A DNA stretch of 64,000 bases, taken from assembly GCA_028826165.1 (NCBI GenBank), contig JAPDFW010000103.1, positions 262,501 through 326,500 of the forward strand, given 5' to 3'. A program made the position numbers and the translations under genes. The first letter of the stretch is position 1; every line of letters starts with the position of its first letter. The notes beneath the pieces are model-generated. The model had not been told where the DNA came from. It saw nothing but the letters and a program-made list of their open reading frames with translations, and did not search any database. The stretch is from Anaeramoeba ignava (taxonomy: Eukaryota > Metamonada > Anaeramoebidae). Shown here one piece after another: positions 1 to 10,309 of the stretch.

Positions 1-66
1 TTCAATTTGATATTGAATTTCATTTTGATTTTCAATTTGTTTTTCTTTTAAAGTGTTTTGATCCAT
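1..66 (-). CDS. N-terminal exon of a gene leaving the window to the left (partial)
   Basis: On the minus strand an ATG at 66 opens a frame of 22 codons that runs off the left edge without a stop. The peptide starts MDQNTLKEK and is rich in Gln, Asn, Glu and Lys, typical of the low-complexity starts seen in several genes here. Too short to name. It would diverge from the gene starting at 341, so the space between them would be a shared upstream region. Confidence 0.4.
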   Translation of the reverse strand, partial: MDQNTLKEKQIENQNEIQYQIE

Positions 67-261
67 TTCTTACTAAAATAAAGACTTTAGAATTTTTAAA
101 TTTTTGAATTTTGTGTGTTTTTTTGTGTGTTTTGTTTTGAATTGTGTGTTTTGTTTTGTTTAGTTTAAATTTAAAAAAAAAAAATGAAAAAAATGAATTT
201 AAAAATTTAATTAAAAAAAAGGAAAAAAAAAAGAAAGAAATAAAAAAATTTAATTAAAAGA

Positions 262-340
262 TTTTTTCTTTTTTTTTTCATTTTTCTTTTTTTTTTTCGT
301 TATTTTTCTTCTTTATTTTTTCTTTATTAATTTTTTGGAA
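262..340 (+). promoter_or_regulatory. T-rich CAT-containing upstream element of the gene at 341
   Basis: A long T tract interrupted by CAT (and CGT) lies 40-80 bases upstream of the ATG at 341. The same kind of element precedes most genes in the window on their coding strand, so I read it as a core promoter or 5' leader element. Function is inferred from recurrence only. Confidence 0.35.
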
Positions 341-3300
341 ATGTCTTATCAAAAAAGATCTTATTCTCTTGTAGAAAAAATGCTTGATATAAAATCAATT
401 CGAAATAAAGAAGAAATTGAAAAAAACAAAAGAATATTGAGAACTGAATGTAAACAATAAATTTTTTTTTGTTTTTTGTTTTTTTTGTTTTTTTAAATTA
501 ATTTTTGCTTGTTCAAAAGTTAATTATCCTTATGAATTACCTCAAATTATTCAAGAAGAACAAAAAGAACTTAAATTCTCTCAAAATCCAAAAAGTTTTT
601 TACCAATTTATTTAGATTCTAAAGGAAATGTTTATAATTTATATTTCGAAAAATTGGATTTAAAAGAAATTTTTGCTTCTTTTGAAAATGAAAAATCTAA
701 ATTTAATCATAAAATTATTAAGAATTTTCCAAAATTAAATCGACCTTCTCCAAAATTTCCTGATGACTTAAATTTTAAGGATTTTTCTGATTTTGAAACT
801 GCCTTAATTAATTGGAAAAAGGATATGTTAACTTATATTGGATTTGCGAAGATTCCAAAAATAATTGGAAGAGCTTATGAAAGACCACAAGTTGATTTAA
901 AAAAAGTAGAAATTCAAATATAAATATAAATCCAAATCAAAATCAAAATATCAAAATCCAAATTCAAAATCAAAATCAAAATGAAAATCAAAATGAAAAT
1001 CAAAATCAAAATCAAAATCAAAATCAAAATCAAAATCAAAATCAAAATCAAAATCAAAATCAAAATCAAAATCAAAATCAAAATCAATATCAAAATCAAA
1101 ATCAAAATCAAAATCAAAATTAAAATTAAAATTAAAATCAAAATCAAAATCAAAATCAAAATCAAAATTAAAATTAAAATCAAAATCAAAATCAAAATCA
1201 AAATCAAAATCAAAATATAAATCAAAATTAAAATCAAAGGTTTTAGATCAAACTTCAGAACAACAAAGAAAAATTGAAAAAAAAATGAAAACCCAAAGTG
1301 TTTCAATTAAACATTTTCCTTCTTTATTATCACCAAAACCAAAAGTATAAAAAAATCCAATAAATAAATTAAATAAATTAATTAAATAAATTAAATAAAT
1401 TAATAAAAGGTTCAATTTAGAGAAACAATAAGTGAAATCATAGATTTTCATCTTCCAACTAATTTCACAAAAATATCATGGGATCAAGAATTAATACCAG
1501 AAGAACCTGATCCTGAAAATTATAAAACTTTTGAAGGTTAAATCCAAAAAATATTCCTTTTAATTCTCAAAAAAAAAATTATTGATTTGATTTGATTTTA
1601 AAATAGAATTTGAAATTGCTTTCCAAAAATGGTCTCAAATTATTATGAACACAACCTCATTAATACCTCCACATGCTATAAACTTTGTTGATATGTTTGG
1701 ATTAATTACAAATAAAGAAAAACAAAGAAGAGAATTTCAAACAAAAGAAAAAGAAAAAAAAAGAAGACTCAAAGTATTTTGAAAAGAGAAATATTTTGTT
1801 TATATTTAAAGTTTAATGAATTTTGTTAAAAAAAATAGGAGAAGCTTTCAGAAAACAATGAAACAATAACACATCCAAATTTATATTTGAATTGGATTTT
1901 AAAAGTTAATCAATTTGTTGTACTTAATTCTTTAAATATTCAAGATTTTGAAAAAAAGATATTTTCCAAATCAAATTTTGTTGAATTAAAGGAAAATGAT
2001 GATCAGAATAAATTTGAAATAAATAATTTCCATCGACAAGAAAGCGAGAAAATTGTTTTACTCAAAAAGACACAATCAATGATGAGGATTATTCCAACAA
2101 AAGAGGAATTTGAAGAAAATCAAAAAACAGAAAAAGAAGAAAAAGAAATTGAAGATTTCGAACCAAAACAGAATTTATTAAATGGAAATACAATTGATCA
2201 AATTAATCAATTTATTGATTCTGTTATTAGTTTACAAAATCGAAATTTAACTAAATATCAACAATTCCATTCTGCAATTTTGGGAATTTGTCATGGTTTT
2301 TTTTCAAAAAGCTCAAAAGATCAACAAAACAAATTTGATAATTTTAATCAATATCTTAGACGAAAAGATATTTCAATGAAATTAATAAATGAATCTGTTG
2401 ATTCACCTGATAATATTGTTGTATTTATTTAAAAAAATAAAAATAAAAATAAAAATAAAAACTATAATTATCAATGAAATGGAAAAATTAAAAATTAAAG
2501 GGAAAAGAAGTTACTTTTGCAATTCCAAAATATGAGCTATCAACACCTTTTACAATAAAAGAACTCCAAACAAACCAAAAGTCGCTTCGAAATGAAGTTA
2601 TTAATTTAGATAAAGAACACAATGAAAATAATTTAATGGCTTGGAATCATCCAGTTTCTCTACCAACTGTATTTTTAATTAAAACATAAAAATTCTTCAA
2701 TTTTGGTTTTATGATTTTGATTTGTTGAATTGATAGGAATTAGCAAAATTCCAAGAATTGATTTTAAAGTTGGAATCTTTTGATCTAGATATTTTTCTCA
2801 AGTTTTTTACTCAATTTATTTATTTGGATCGGTTTGAACAATTATTATGGGAAAAAAAGATGTATTTAAATAATAAATCAGTCATGGAGTATATTGCTCA
2901 ATGTTTCACTTCAGAAAATTTCAAAGAATTACTAAAATTATTAAATTATTCTCCTTCTATTCTTTTTCAGTCAAAAGTAAACCAAATAATATTTTCATCT
3001 CTTCCTTCTGAAAATTTACAAAGTTGAATTTCTTATTCTCTTGGATTTTGTTAGGTTAGTTTATTTATCAAAATTTTCTTTCTCTTTCCGAAATCAATTG
3101 AAATATTCAAGACTTATCTTGATTCTTACCAAATGGAGGAAATATATCATATTACTTTTGCTTTTAATTTTCTAGCAAAAAATTCTTTTCAATTATTTCC
3201 TTGTGTTCATGTTTTCCAAAATTTTGATTTAGTTGTAAGAATTTCATTTAAACAAAAAACAAAAAGAAAAGTTTTAATGTGAAAAATGGAATATAAATGG

Positions 3301-5134
3301 GAAATTTTTAGAAATCAAATATTAAATACTCAATTTTAGAAAGAGACATATTCTTTCATTATTATTTGAAAATTCTATATCAATTAATTCAATCACAAAG
3401 AAGATACAGTTTTGATTCAATAAGTAGAATTTTAAAGGAAAAAGTAAATTATCTTGATGCTTCAATTCAAACGGGAATAGATATGAATAAGGATTATTTC
3501 GATCATGTATTTAAATTTATTTGTTCCAATTCGATTCACAATTCAGCATATTATTTATTTATTCTGATGCAACTTTTGGAGATTGAATCACAAACATTTC
3601 TTGTAAATTATAAAATTTAAATTGAAATTAAATTGAAATTAAATTGAAATTAAATTGAAATTAAATTGAAATTAAATTGAAATTAAATTGAAATTAAATT
3701 GAAATTAAATTGAAATTAAATTGAAATTAAATTGAAATTAAATTGAAATTAAATTGAAATTAAATTGAAATTAAATTGAAATTAAATTGAAATTAAATTG
3801 AATAGGGCCAACTACAATCAGAATCAATTGGATTATTCCAAAAATTAACAAACCCTCAAAATTCAAAATTCACAACCGTTAAACTTGCTTATCATCAAAT
3901 TTGGAAAAAATTACTCACTCTTCCTAATTGGAAATTCTTTCTTCTTTCACAATATTCAAAAAGAACACAACTTTTAATATCGGAGCTAAAATCAATAATA
4001 GAAAACAATAATAAAAATAATTCATCACTAATTGTAGAACTTATTAAATGTTATCTTAAAAATATATTGGAATCTTCAGATCAAAAAAACGAAACAGAAA
4101 TAAACATTTCTATTCCATTAAAAATTTTCGAGCTTTTGAAAGAATCTATATCTGTCAAGAGAAAAAAAAATGGGATTACTGAAATTGCAGAAATTTTATC
4201 ACTTTTTATCAAGTTATTTATGAAGCAAAAATTAATTCATTTTGAAAGCATTGTAAATAAAAAATCCAAAAAAGAAAATAAATGGATTGTAACAACCCAA
4301 TTCCTTCAAGAAATGATCAATTTAACAACCGAGAAATATGAAAAAGATGAAATTAAGACGTTTCTTTTTGCTTCTATCAGATTTATTCTTCGAACAAATC
4401 AATCATCCAATCCAAATTTGATTTTCCCGAATCAAGAAAATTTTTATTCTTCAATAATCTCTTCAATTCAAGAAAACAAAAAAGTAACTATTGCTCAACA
4501 AATGTGGGGAGTTTTCACTGACTGTGTTATTTATCAACCAGGAAGCATCTCCTTTTTTATTCAAAATGATTTGTTTAAATCTTTATTTGAAACACTATCA
4601 CCTCTAAATTATATCAATTCAATTTATGCAATGAAAACAATGGTAAAAATCATGAATTTAGTTAGTAAAGAAAGTGAAAGAATTTCCCAAAACAAATTTC
4701 CAAGACGTTCTCAAAAAAATTCTCTTCAATCATTTCAAAAAGACCAGAAAATTTTTTATCGTTTTATGGAAAAAAACTTATTGATTCTAAAAATTCATTT
4801 GATTTATACAGAATGTTTTCTAAAAAACAAAGAAGGTCAACTTTTTACGGTAAAAAATACAAAAAGATCTCATTTCTTTCCAAAAACATGAAAAGTGTTG
4901 ATCATATAATATATAAAAATTTTTTTTATTCTTTTTATTATTTAGAATTTGGGTCATGTTTATGAAGGTTTTTTTAAATCCAAAAAAATGGTTAAATTGA
5001 TGAAAAATGGTCCAAATAAACATATGTTTGAAGAAGAAATTTTATTAATGAGTCGAGTACTTGGATATGATAATTTAGGGAAAAATAATCAAAAACAAAA
5101 AAGGAAAAAGCATCAAAAATCAAAACAGAAATGA
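341..5134 (+). CDS. Large multi-exon helical protein of unknown function (about 1,199 aa)
   Basis: I chain 12 exons: 341-449, 520-905, 1240-1344, 1410-1536, 1607-1773, 1839-2420, 2501-2668, 2737-2976, 3055-3278, 3344-3602, 3806-4849 and 4946-5134. All use GT-AG sites and the frame closes throughout. The product is rich in Leu, Lys, Phe and Asn, looks mostly alpha-helical (armadillo/HEAT-like by eye) and ends in a Lys/Gln-rich basic tail. Two segments share an F..A...W pattern (around 'FETALINWKKDM' and 'FEIAFQKWSQII'), perhaps a repeat. I do not recognise the family. The least certain junction is exon 9/10: the stronger donor at 3235 does not keep frame, while a weaker one at 3279 does. Introns carry simple repeats at 920-1236 and 3606-3803. 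Confidence 0.6.
920..1236 (+). repeat. Hexamer array (AAAATC/AAAATT)n inside an intron
   Basis: Over 300 bases of near-perfect 6-base repeats fill most of the second intron of the gene at 341. They are open in several frames and give spurious Lys-Ile and Ile-Leu reading frames. Confidence 0.9.
3606..3803 (+). repeat. 11-base tandem array in an intron
   Basis: About 18 near-identical copies of an 11-base unit (AAATTGAAATT in one phase) fill the intron before the exon at 3806. The array stops a few bases before the acceptor. Confidence 0.9.
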
Positions 5135-5275
5135 ATTTGGAATTATTTTTTCTTTCTTTCTTTTCTTTCTTTTCTTTTTTTTTGGATTTAATTTGAAAAT
5201 AATTGGATAATGAAAAGAAAATCAAATAAAAACAAATTCAATAAAGAATTTTAATTTTAATTTTAATTTTAATTA

Positions 5276-7054
5276 TTAATTATTAAATTTGTTAATTAAT
5301 AAATCAAATAAATTTGGATTTGTTTGGTTTAATTGAAAATAATCAATTCCAACTTGAAGTTCATTAATAATTTCTTGTGTAATTTCAATTTCTTCTTTAA
5401 TTTGATTTGAATAAATCCAATATTCTAATATTTGAAATGATTTATTACTTAATTCACTATAATCTTTAACTTTGTTAGATTTATCTTCTGTAACAGATAA
5501 AAACATTCCTCGATATAATTCACTTCTCATTATTAATATTAATTTAGGAAATTTATATTGTTTTTCTTTTCTTTCAATAATAAAATCTTTTTCATTTTCA
5601 TTTTCATTTAAATAAATTCTTTTCATTGTTTCTTCAATTTTTTCATTTGAATTTATAATTTCTTTAATTTCAGAATATAATTTTGGATTTATTTTGGAAT
5701 TATTTGAATAAATCATTTCAAATATTTGATTTGATTCTTTAATTGATTTATTTGAAATAATTTCTTGAAGTTTTTCAATTTGATTTTCAATTTGATTTTG
5801 ATTTTGATTTAATCTATATTTCAATATTAATTTATGAGCTTCAATTATTTCTCCATTTTCTGTTTTAAATGAAATATCACAAAATTCTTTTCTTTGAAAT
5901 AATTTTATCAAATCTTCTTCAAGATTAGAAAAAGGAGGAGGAGAATAATAAATAAATGTATGATAAACTCCACAAGAAATATGATAATTAGAAATTTCTT
6001 CATTAAATCTTAATTTAGGAAGTTTAATTCGAATTGGAAATGGTTGATCTTCTGTATCTCCAGTTCCTAATTCACCAGAATAATTATTTCCAAATACTAT
6101 TAATTTTGAATTGGAAGTTAAAATCAAAGTATGATAATAACCAACAGAAAAATCAAGAATATAATCATTTTCAAATAAAGATGATTTTATTTCAGTAAAT
6201 CCATAAGTATCTTTCTCAAGTCCATTATATTGCCAATATCCACATGAATAAAGTTTTCTTTTTGGATTTTGATTTTCATTTTCAATCAACATTATTGAAT
6301 AAGTACATCCACATTTAATATCAATTATTTTACCTTTTGGAATATTTTGTATTTTGGTTAATTCTTGGATTTTTGTTTCTTCTTTTCTTGTTGATGTTCC
6401 TAATCCAACTTGATCATATTGATTATCTCCGCATCCAAATAATTCTTGATTTGAATTTAAAAGAAACATATGATAAGAAGAATTTCCTGAAAATATTTTA
6501 GAAACATTTTTCATCATTAAAATTGGTTTTTTTGTTTCTTTAAGTGTTTCAGAATCAAAACCAAGTTGACCATATCTATTTAAACCAATTCCATAAACAT
6601 TTTGATTTGAAGTTAATAAGTAAATTGAAACTTTTCCAGAAACAATATCTTCAATTATTCTATCATTTTTATCTTCAATTAATGATGAAATATTGATAAA
6701 TTCTTTTGGTAATCCTGCAAATATGTTTGTACTTATTTTGGCAAATACATTTCCTTCTTTTGTTAAAATAGCTTCATTTGAATAACCAACAGTTACTTTT
6801 TCAATATTTTCTTCAATTTGGATTTCTTCAGGTTTTTGATTTGAATCATTTTCACTTAAATATTCTATTGCTTTTCCATTTTCAAAAAGGAAAACTATTG
6901 AAAAAAAGCCTGATGAGATTTGTTTAATTTGTTTTTCATTTTCATTTTCATTTTCAAAATTAAACTGAATTGGAATTGGTTTTGTTATTTTATTTGGTTC
7001 ATTTTTTAAAAGAATTGGAAATATATTTCTTCCAAAAAATAAAATTTCATTCAT
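5276..7054 (-). CDS. RCC1-repeat protein with C-terminal BTB domains, copy 1 (592 aa)
   Basis: Intronless. The first 340 or so residues carry RCC1-type beta-propeller repeats, for example 'NRYGQLGFDSE', 'GDNQYDQVGLGTS' and 'GNNYSGELGTGD'. The C-terminal part has two BTB-like segments: one around 'CDISFKTENGEIIEAHKLIL', a second around 'FPKLILIMRSELYRGMF'. RCC1-BTB proteins are usually adaptors, for example for cullin-3 ubiquitin ligases, but no partner can be read here. The start MNEILFFGR is shared with the neighbouring copy, which supports it. Only 43 bases separate it from the next copy. Closely related to 7098-8861, so a recent tandem duplicate. Confidence 0.88.
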   Translation of the reverse strand: MNEILFFGRNIFPILLKNEPNKITKPIPIQFNFENENENEKQIKQISSGFFSIVFLFENGKAIEYLSENDSNQKPEEIQIEENIEKVTVGYSNEAILTKEGNVFAKISTNIFAGLPKEFINISSLIEDKNDRIIEDIVSGKVSIYLLTSNQNVYGIGLNRYGQLGFDSETLKETKKPILMMKNVSKIFSGNSSYHMFLLNSNQELFGCGDNQYDQVGLGTSTRKEETKIQELTKIQNIPKGKIIDIKCGCTYSIMLIENENQNPKRKLYSCGYWQYNGLEKDTYGFTEIKSSLFENDYILDFSVGYYHTLILTSNSKLIVFGNNYSGELGTGDTEDQPFPIRIKLPKLRFNEEISNYHISCGVYHTFIYYSPPPFSNLEEDLIKLFQRKEFCDISFKTENGEIIEAHKLILKYRLNQNQNQIENQIEKLQEIISNKSIKESNQIFEMIYSNNSKINPKLYSEIKEIINSNEKIEETMKRIYLNENENEKDFIIERKEKQYKFPKLILIMRSELYRGMFLSVTEDKSNKVKDYSELSNKSFQILEYWIYSNQIKEEIEITQEIINELQVGIDYFQLNQTNPNLFDLLINKFNN

Positions 7055-7097
7055 TTTTGAAAAGAAAAAAATGAAAAAAATAATTTTAATTTTAATT

Positions 7098-8861
7098 TTA
7101 ATTTTGATTATTAAATTTCTTAATTAATAAATCAAATAAATTTGGATTTGTTTGATTTAATTGAAAATAATCAATTCCTCTTTCTATCTCATCAATTATT
7201 TCTTGTGTAATTTGAATTTCTTCTTTAATTTGATTTGAATAAATCCAATATTCAAATATTTGGAATGATTCATTACTTAATTCACTATAATCTGTAACTT
7301 TATTAGAAGTATCTTCTGTTACAGATAAAAACATTCCTCGATATAATTCACTTCTCATTATTAATATTAATTTTGGAAATTTATATTGTTTTTCTTTTCT
7401 TTCAATTATAAAATCTTTTTCATTTTCATTTAAATAAATTCTTTTCATTGTTTCTTCAATTTTTTCATTGGAATTTATAATTTCTTTAATTTCAGAATAT
7501 AATTTTGGATTTATTTTGGAATTGTTTGAATAAATCATTTCAAATATTTGATTTGATTCTTTAATTGATTTATTTGAAATAATTTCTTGAAGTTTTTCAA
7601 TTTGATTTTCATTTTGATTTAATCTATATTTTAATATTAATTTATGAGCTTCAATTATTTCTCCATTTTTGGTTTTAAATGAAATATTGCAAAATTCTTT
7701 TCTTCTAAATAATTTTATCAAATCTTCTTCAAGATTAGAGAAAGGAGAAAGTGAAAGGAAAGGGGAATAATAAAGAAATGAATTTTGAAATCCACAAGAA
7801 ATATGATAATTGGAAATATTTTCATTAAATCTTAATTTAGGAAGTTCAATTTGAATTGGAATTAATTGATTATTTGTATCTCCAGTTCCTAATTGGCCAA
7901 ATCTATTATCTCCAAATCCTATTAATTTCCCTTTATATGTTAAAATCAAAGTATGATTATATCCAACAGAAAAATCAAGAATATCATCATTTTCAAATAA
8001 AGATGATTTGATTTCAGTAAATTCTTTTGTATCTTGAATTTTGCCAAAACCGTTATTTTGAGAATATCCACATGAATAAAGTTTTCTTTTTGGATTTTGA
8101 TTTTCATTTTCAATCAACATTATTGAATGCCAACTCCCACATTTAATATCAATTATTTTACCTTTTGGAATATTTTGTATTTTGGTAAAGTTTTTGATCG
8201 TCTTTTCTTTTCTTGATTCTCCTAATCCAAGTTGACCGTTTGCATTATTTCCTGATGCAAATAATTCTTGATTTGAATTTAAAATAAAGATATGATAAGA
8301 AGAATTTCCTGAAAATATTTTAGAAACATTTTTCATCATTAAAATTGGTTTTTCTGCCTGAGTTGGTGATTTAGAACCAAGTTGAGAATAATAATTATCA
8401 CCAAAACCATAAGCATTATGATTTGAAGTTAATAAGTAAATTGAATTTTCTCCGCAAACAACATCTTCAATTATTCTATCATTTGTATCTTCAATTAATG
8501 ATGAAATATTGATAAATTGATTTGGATTTTTTGGATTAATAGCATATCCTTTTGCAAATACATTTCCTTCTTTTGTTAAAATAGCTTCATTTTGAAAACC
8601 AAAACTTACTTTTTGAATATTTTCTTCAATTTGAATTTTTTCAGGATTTTGTTTTGAACTTTGTAAATATTCTATTGCTTTTCCATTTTCAAAAAGGAAA
8701 ATTGTTGAAATCCAACTTGTTGAAATTTGTTTAATTTGTTTTTCATTTTCATTTTCATTTTCATTTTCAAATTTAAATTGAATTGGTTTTGCTATTGTTT
8801 CTGTTTCATTTTTGAAAAGTTTTGGTTTTTTATTTCTTCCAAAAAATAAAATTTCATTCAT
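7098..8861 (-). CDS. RCC1-repeat protein with C-terminal BTB domains, copy 2 (587 aa)
   Basis: Same architecture as copy 1: propeller repeats ('GDNYYSQLG', 'GNNANGQLGLGES', 'GDNRFGQLGTGDTNNQ') followed by two BTB-like segments. I place the start at 8861 (MNEILFFGR), matching copy 1 and preceded on the coding strand by a T-rich CAT element. The open frame in fact continues upstream for another 99 codons into the 3' end of a truncated third copy, because that fragment has lost its stop codon. A longer read-through product is possible, but the conserved start makes 587 aa more likely. Confidence 0.85.
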   Translation of the reverse strand: MNEILFFGRNKKPKLFKNETETIAKPIQFKFENENENENEKQIKQISTSWISTIFLFENGKAIEYLQSSKQNPEKIQIEENIQKVSFGFQNEAILTKEGNVFAKGYAINPKNPNQFINISSLIEDTNDRIIEDVVCGENSIYLLTSNHNAYGFGDNYYSQLGSKSPTQAEKPILMMKNVSKIFSGNSSYHIFILNSNQELFASGNNANGQLGLGESRKEKTIKNFTKIQNIPKGKIIDIKCGSWHSIMLIENENQNPKRKLYSCGYSQNNGFGKIQDTKEFTEIKSSLFENDDILDFSVGYNHTLILTYKGKLIGFGDNRFGQLGTGDTNNQLIPIQIELPKLRFNENISNYHISCGFQNSFLYYSPFLSLSPFSNLEEDLIKLFRRKEFCNISFKTKNGEIIEAHKLILKYRLNQNENQIEKLQEIISNKSIKESNQIFEMIYSNNSKINPKLYSEIKEIINSNEKIEETMKRIYLNENEKDFIIERKEKQYKFPKLILIMRSELYRGMFLSVTEDTSNKVTDYSELSNESFQIFEYWIYSNQIKEEIQITQEIIDEIERGIDYFQLNQTNPNLFDLLIKKFNNQN

Positions 8862-9220
8862 TTTTGAAAAGAAAAAAATGAAAAATGAAATTTTAATTTT
8901 AATTTTAATTTTAATTTTGATTATTAATAAATCAAATAAATTTGGATTTGTTTCATTTAATTGAAAATAATCAATTCCAGTTTTAAATTCATTAATTATT
9001 TCTTGTGTAATTTCAATTTCATCTTTAATTTGATTTGAATAAATCCAATATTCAAATATTTGAAATGATTTATTACTTAATTCACTATAATCTGTAACTT
9101 TATTAGATTTATCTTCTGTTACAGATAAAAACATTCCTCGATATAATTCACTTCTCATTATTAATATTAATTTTGGAAATTTATATTGTTTTTCTTTTCT
9201 TTCAATTATAAAATCTTTTC
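8862..9220 (-). pseudogene. 5'-truncated third RCC1-BTB copy, stop codon lost
   Basis: Only the last 100 or so codons of the family remain (from about 'DFIIERKEKQYKFPKL' through 'LFDLLI'). The similarity breaks off abruptly at about 9220, where repeat DNA begins. Compared with copies 1 and 2, roughly a dozen bases at the end of the coding sequence are missing, including the region that supplies the stop. The frame therefore runs through the (AAAATT)n spacer into copy 2. Confidence 0.8.
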
Positions 9221-9221
9221 A

Positions 9222-10309
9222 TTAATTTATTTCAAAAATGGAATAAAGAATATTAAATAATTAAATTTAAAATTAATTATATTTTATATATTTTATTAAC
9301 ATTTCTTTATTTAAAATAATATAAAATTATTCCCAATAATTTAATAAAATTAATAAAATATTTTAATTAATTTATTTCAAAAATGAAATAAAGAATATTA
9401 AATAATTAAATTGAAAATTAATTATATTTTATATATTTTATTAATATTTCTTTAAAATAATATAAAATCATTACAAATAATTTAATAAAATTGAAAAGAA
9501 AATGAATTTTATTTTAATAAAGATAAATATTTAATTTTAATAATATTTAATAATAATTTAATTTAAATATATTTTTAATTTAATTTAAAATAATATTTTA
9601 ATTTTTTATTTTATTATTATATTTTTATTTATTTATTATTCAATTTTAATTAATTAAAATAAAATAATATTAAAAAGTGGAATAAATTTTTTTAATAAAT
9701 ATATATATTTAATTTTAATAATATTTAATAATAATTTAATTTAAATTTATTTTAATTTAATTTAATATAATATTTTTATTTATTATATTAATATTTTTAA
9801 TTATTTATTATTCCAATTTTAATTATAATAAAATATATTAAAAATAAAATTAAAAATTAAAAATTTTAAATAAATTGAATTTAACATGATTGAATAAGAT
9901 AAACTTTCTAAAAAAATAATTTACTAATTATTCTATTTTTGATTTTGATTATAATTTATTAATATTTAAATATTAATTAATAATAAATTTTATTTGATTT
10001 TTTTTATTTTAATATTTTAATTAATGAATTTAAATTTAATTATTATTAATTTCTATTTTCAATTTTTATTTTTATTTATTATATTAAAAATATTCAATTT
10101 TTTTAAAATTTATTATTTTTTTTTTTGGATTATTTTTATTAATTAAATTTTTAATAAATATTTTAAATTAAAATTAAATTATTTAAAATTAAATTTGTTT
10201 TTTATTATTTTAAAGAAATTAATTTGATTAAAAGTAAATTAAAATTGAATTAAATTTTGAAAAAAAAAAATTAAAAAAAAAGTTTGATTTTCTTATTATT
10301 AATTAATTT
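9222..10309. repeat. AT-rich repeat region shared with 31250-33081
   Basis: No gene is visible. At least two units of about 142 bases begin with TTAATTTATTTCAAAAATG (near 9223 and 9365). They are followed by longer degenerate AT-rich repeats around a 'GTGGAATAAAT' motif. From about 9880 to 10310 the sequence is nearly identical to 32640-33081. It is the downstream part of a duplicated segment that includes the BTB-TLDc gene. Confidence 0.8.

Noticed and set aside
914-1306. Long open frames of Ile-Leu, Lys-Ile or Asn-Phe repeats on both strands
   Set aside because: They are translations of 6-base intronic repeats (also at 21212-21545, 35410-35724, 37695-37904, 38641-38958 and 40459-40824) and vanish outside the arrays.
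3235-3343. Strong-looking donor GTAAGA at 3235 for exon 9 of the first gene
   Set aside because: It cannot be joined to the next exon without a stop or frame break; the donor at 3279 with acceptor at 3343 keeps the frame. Kept as uncertain.
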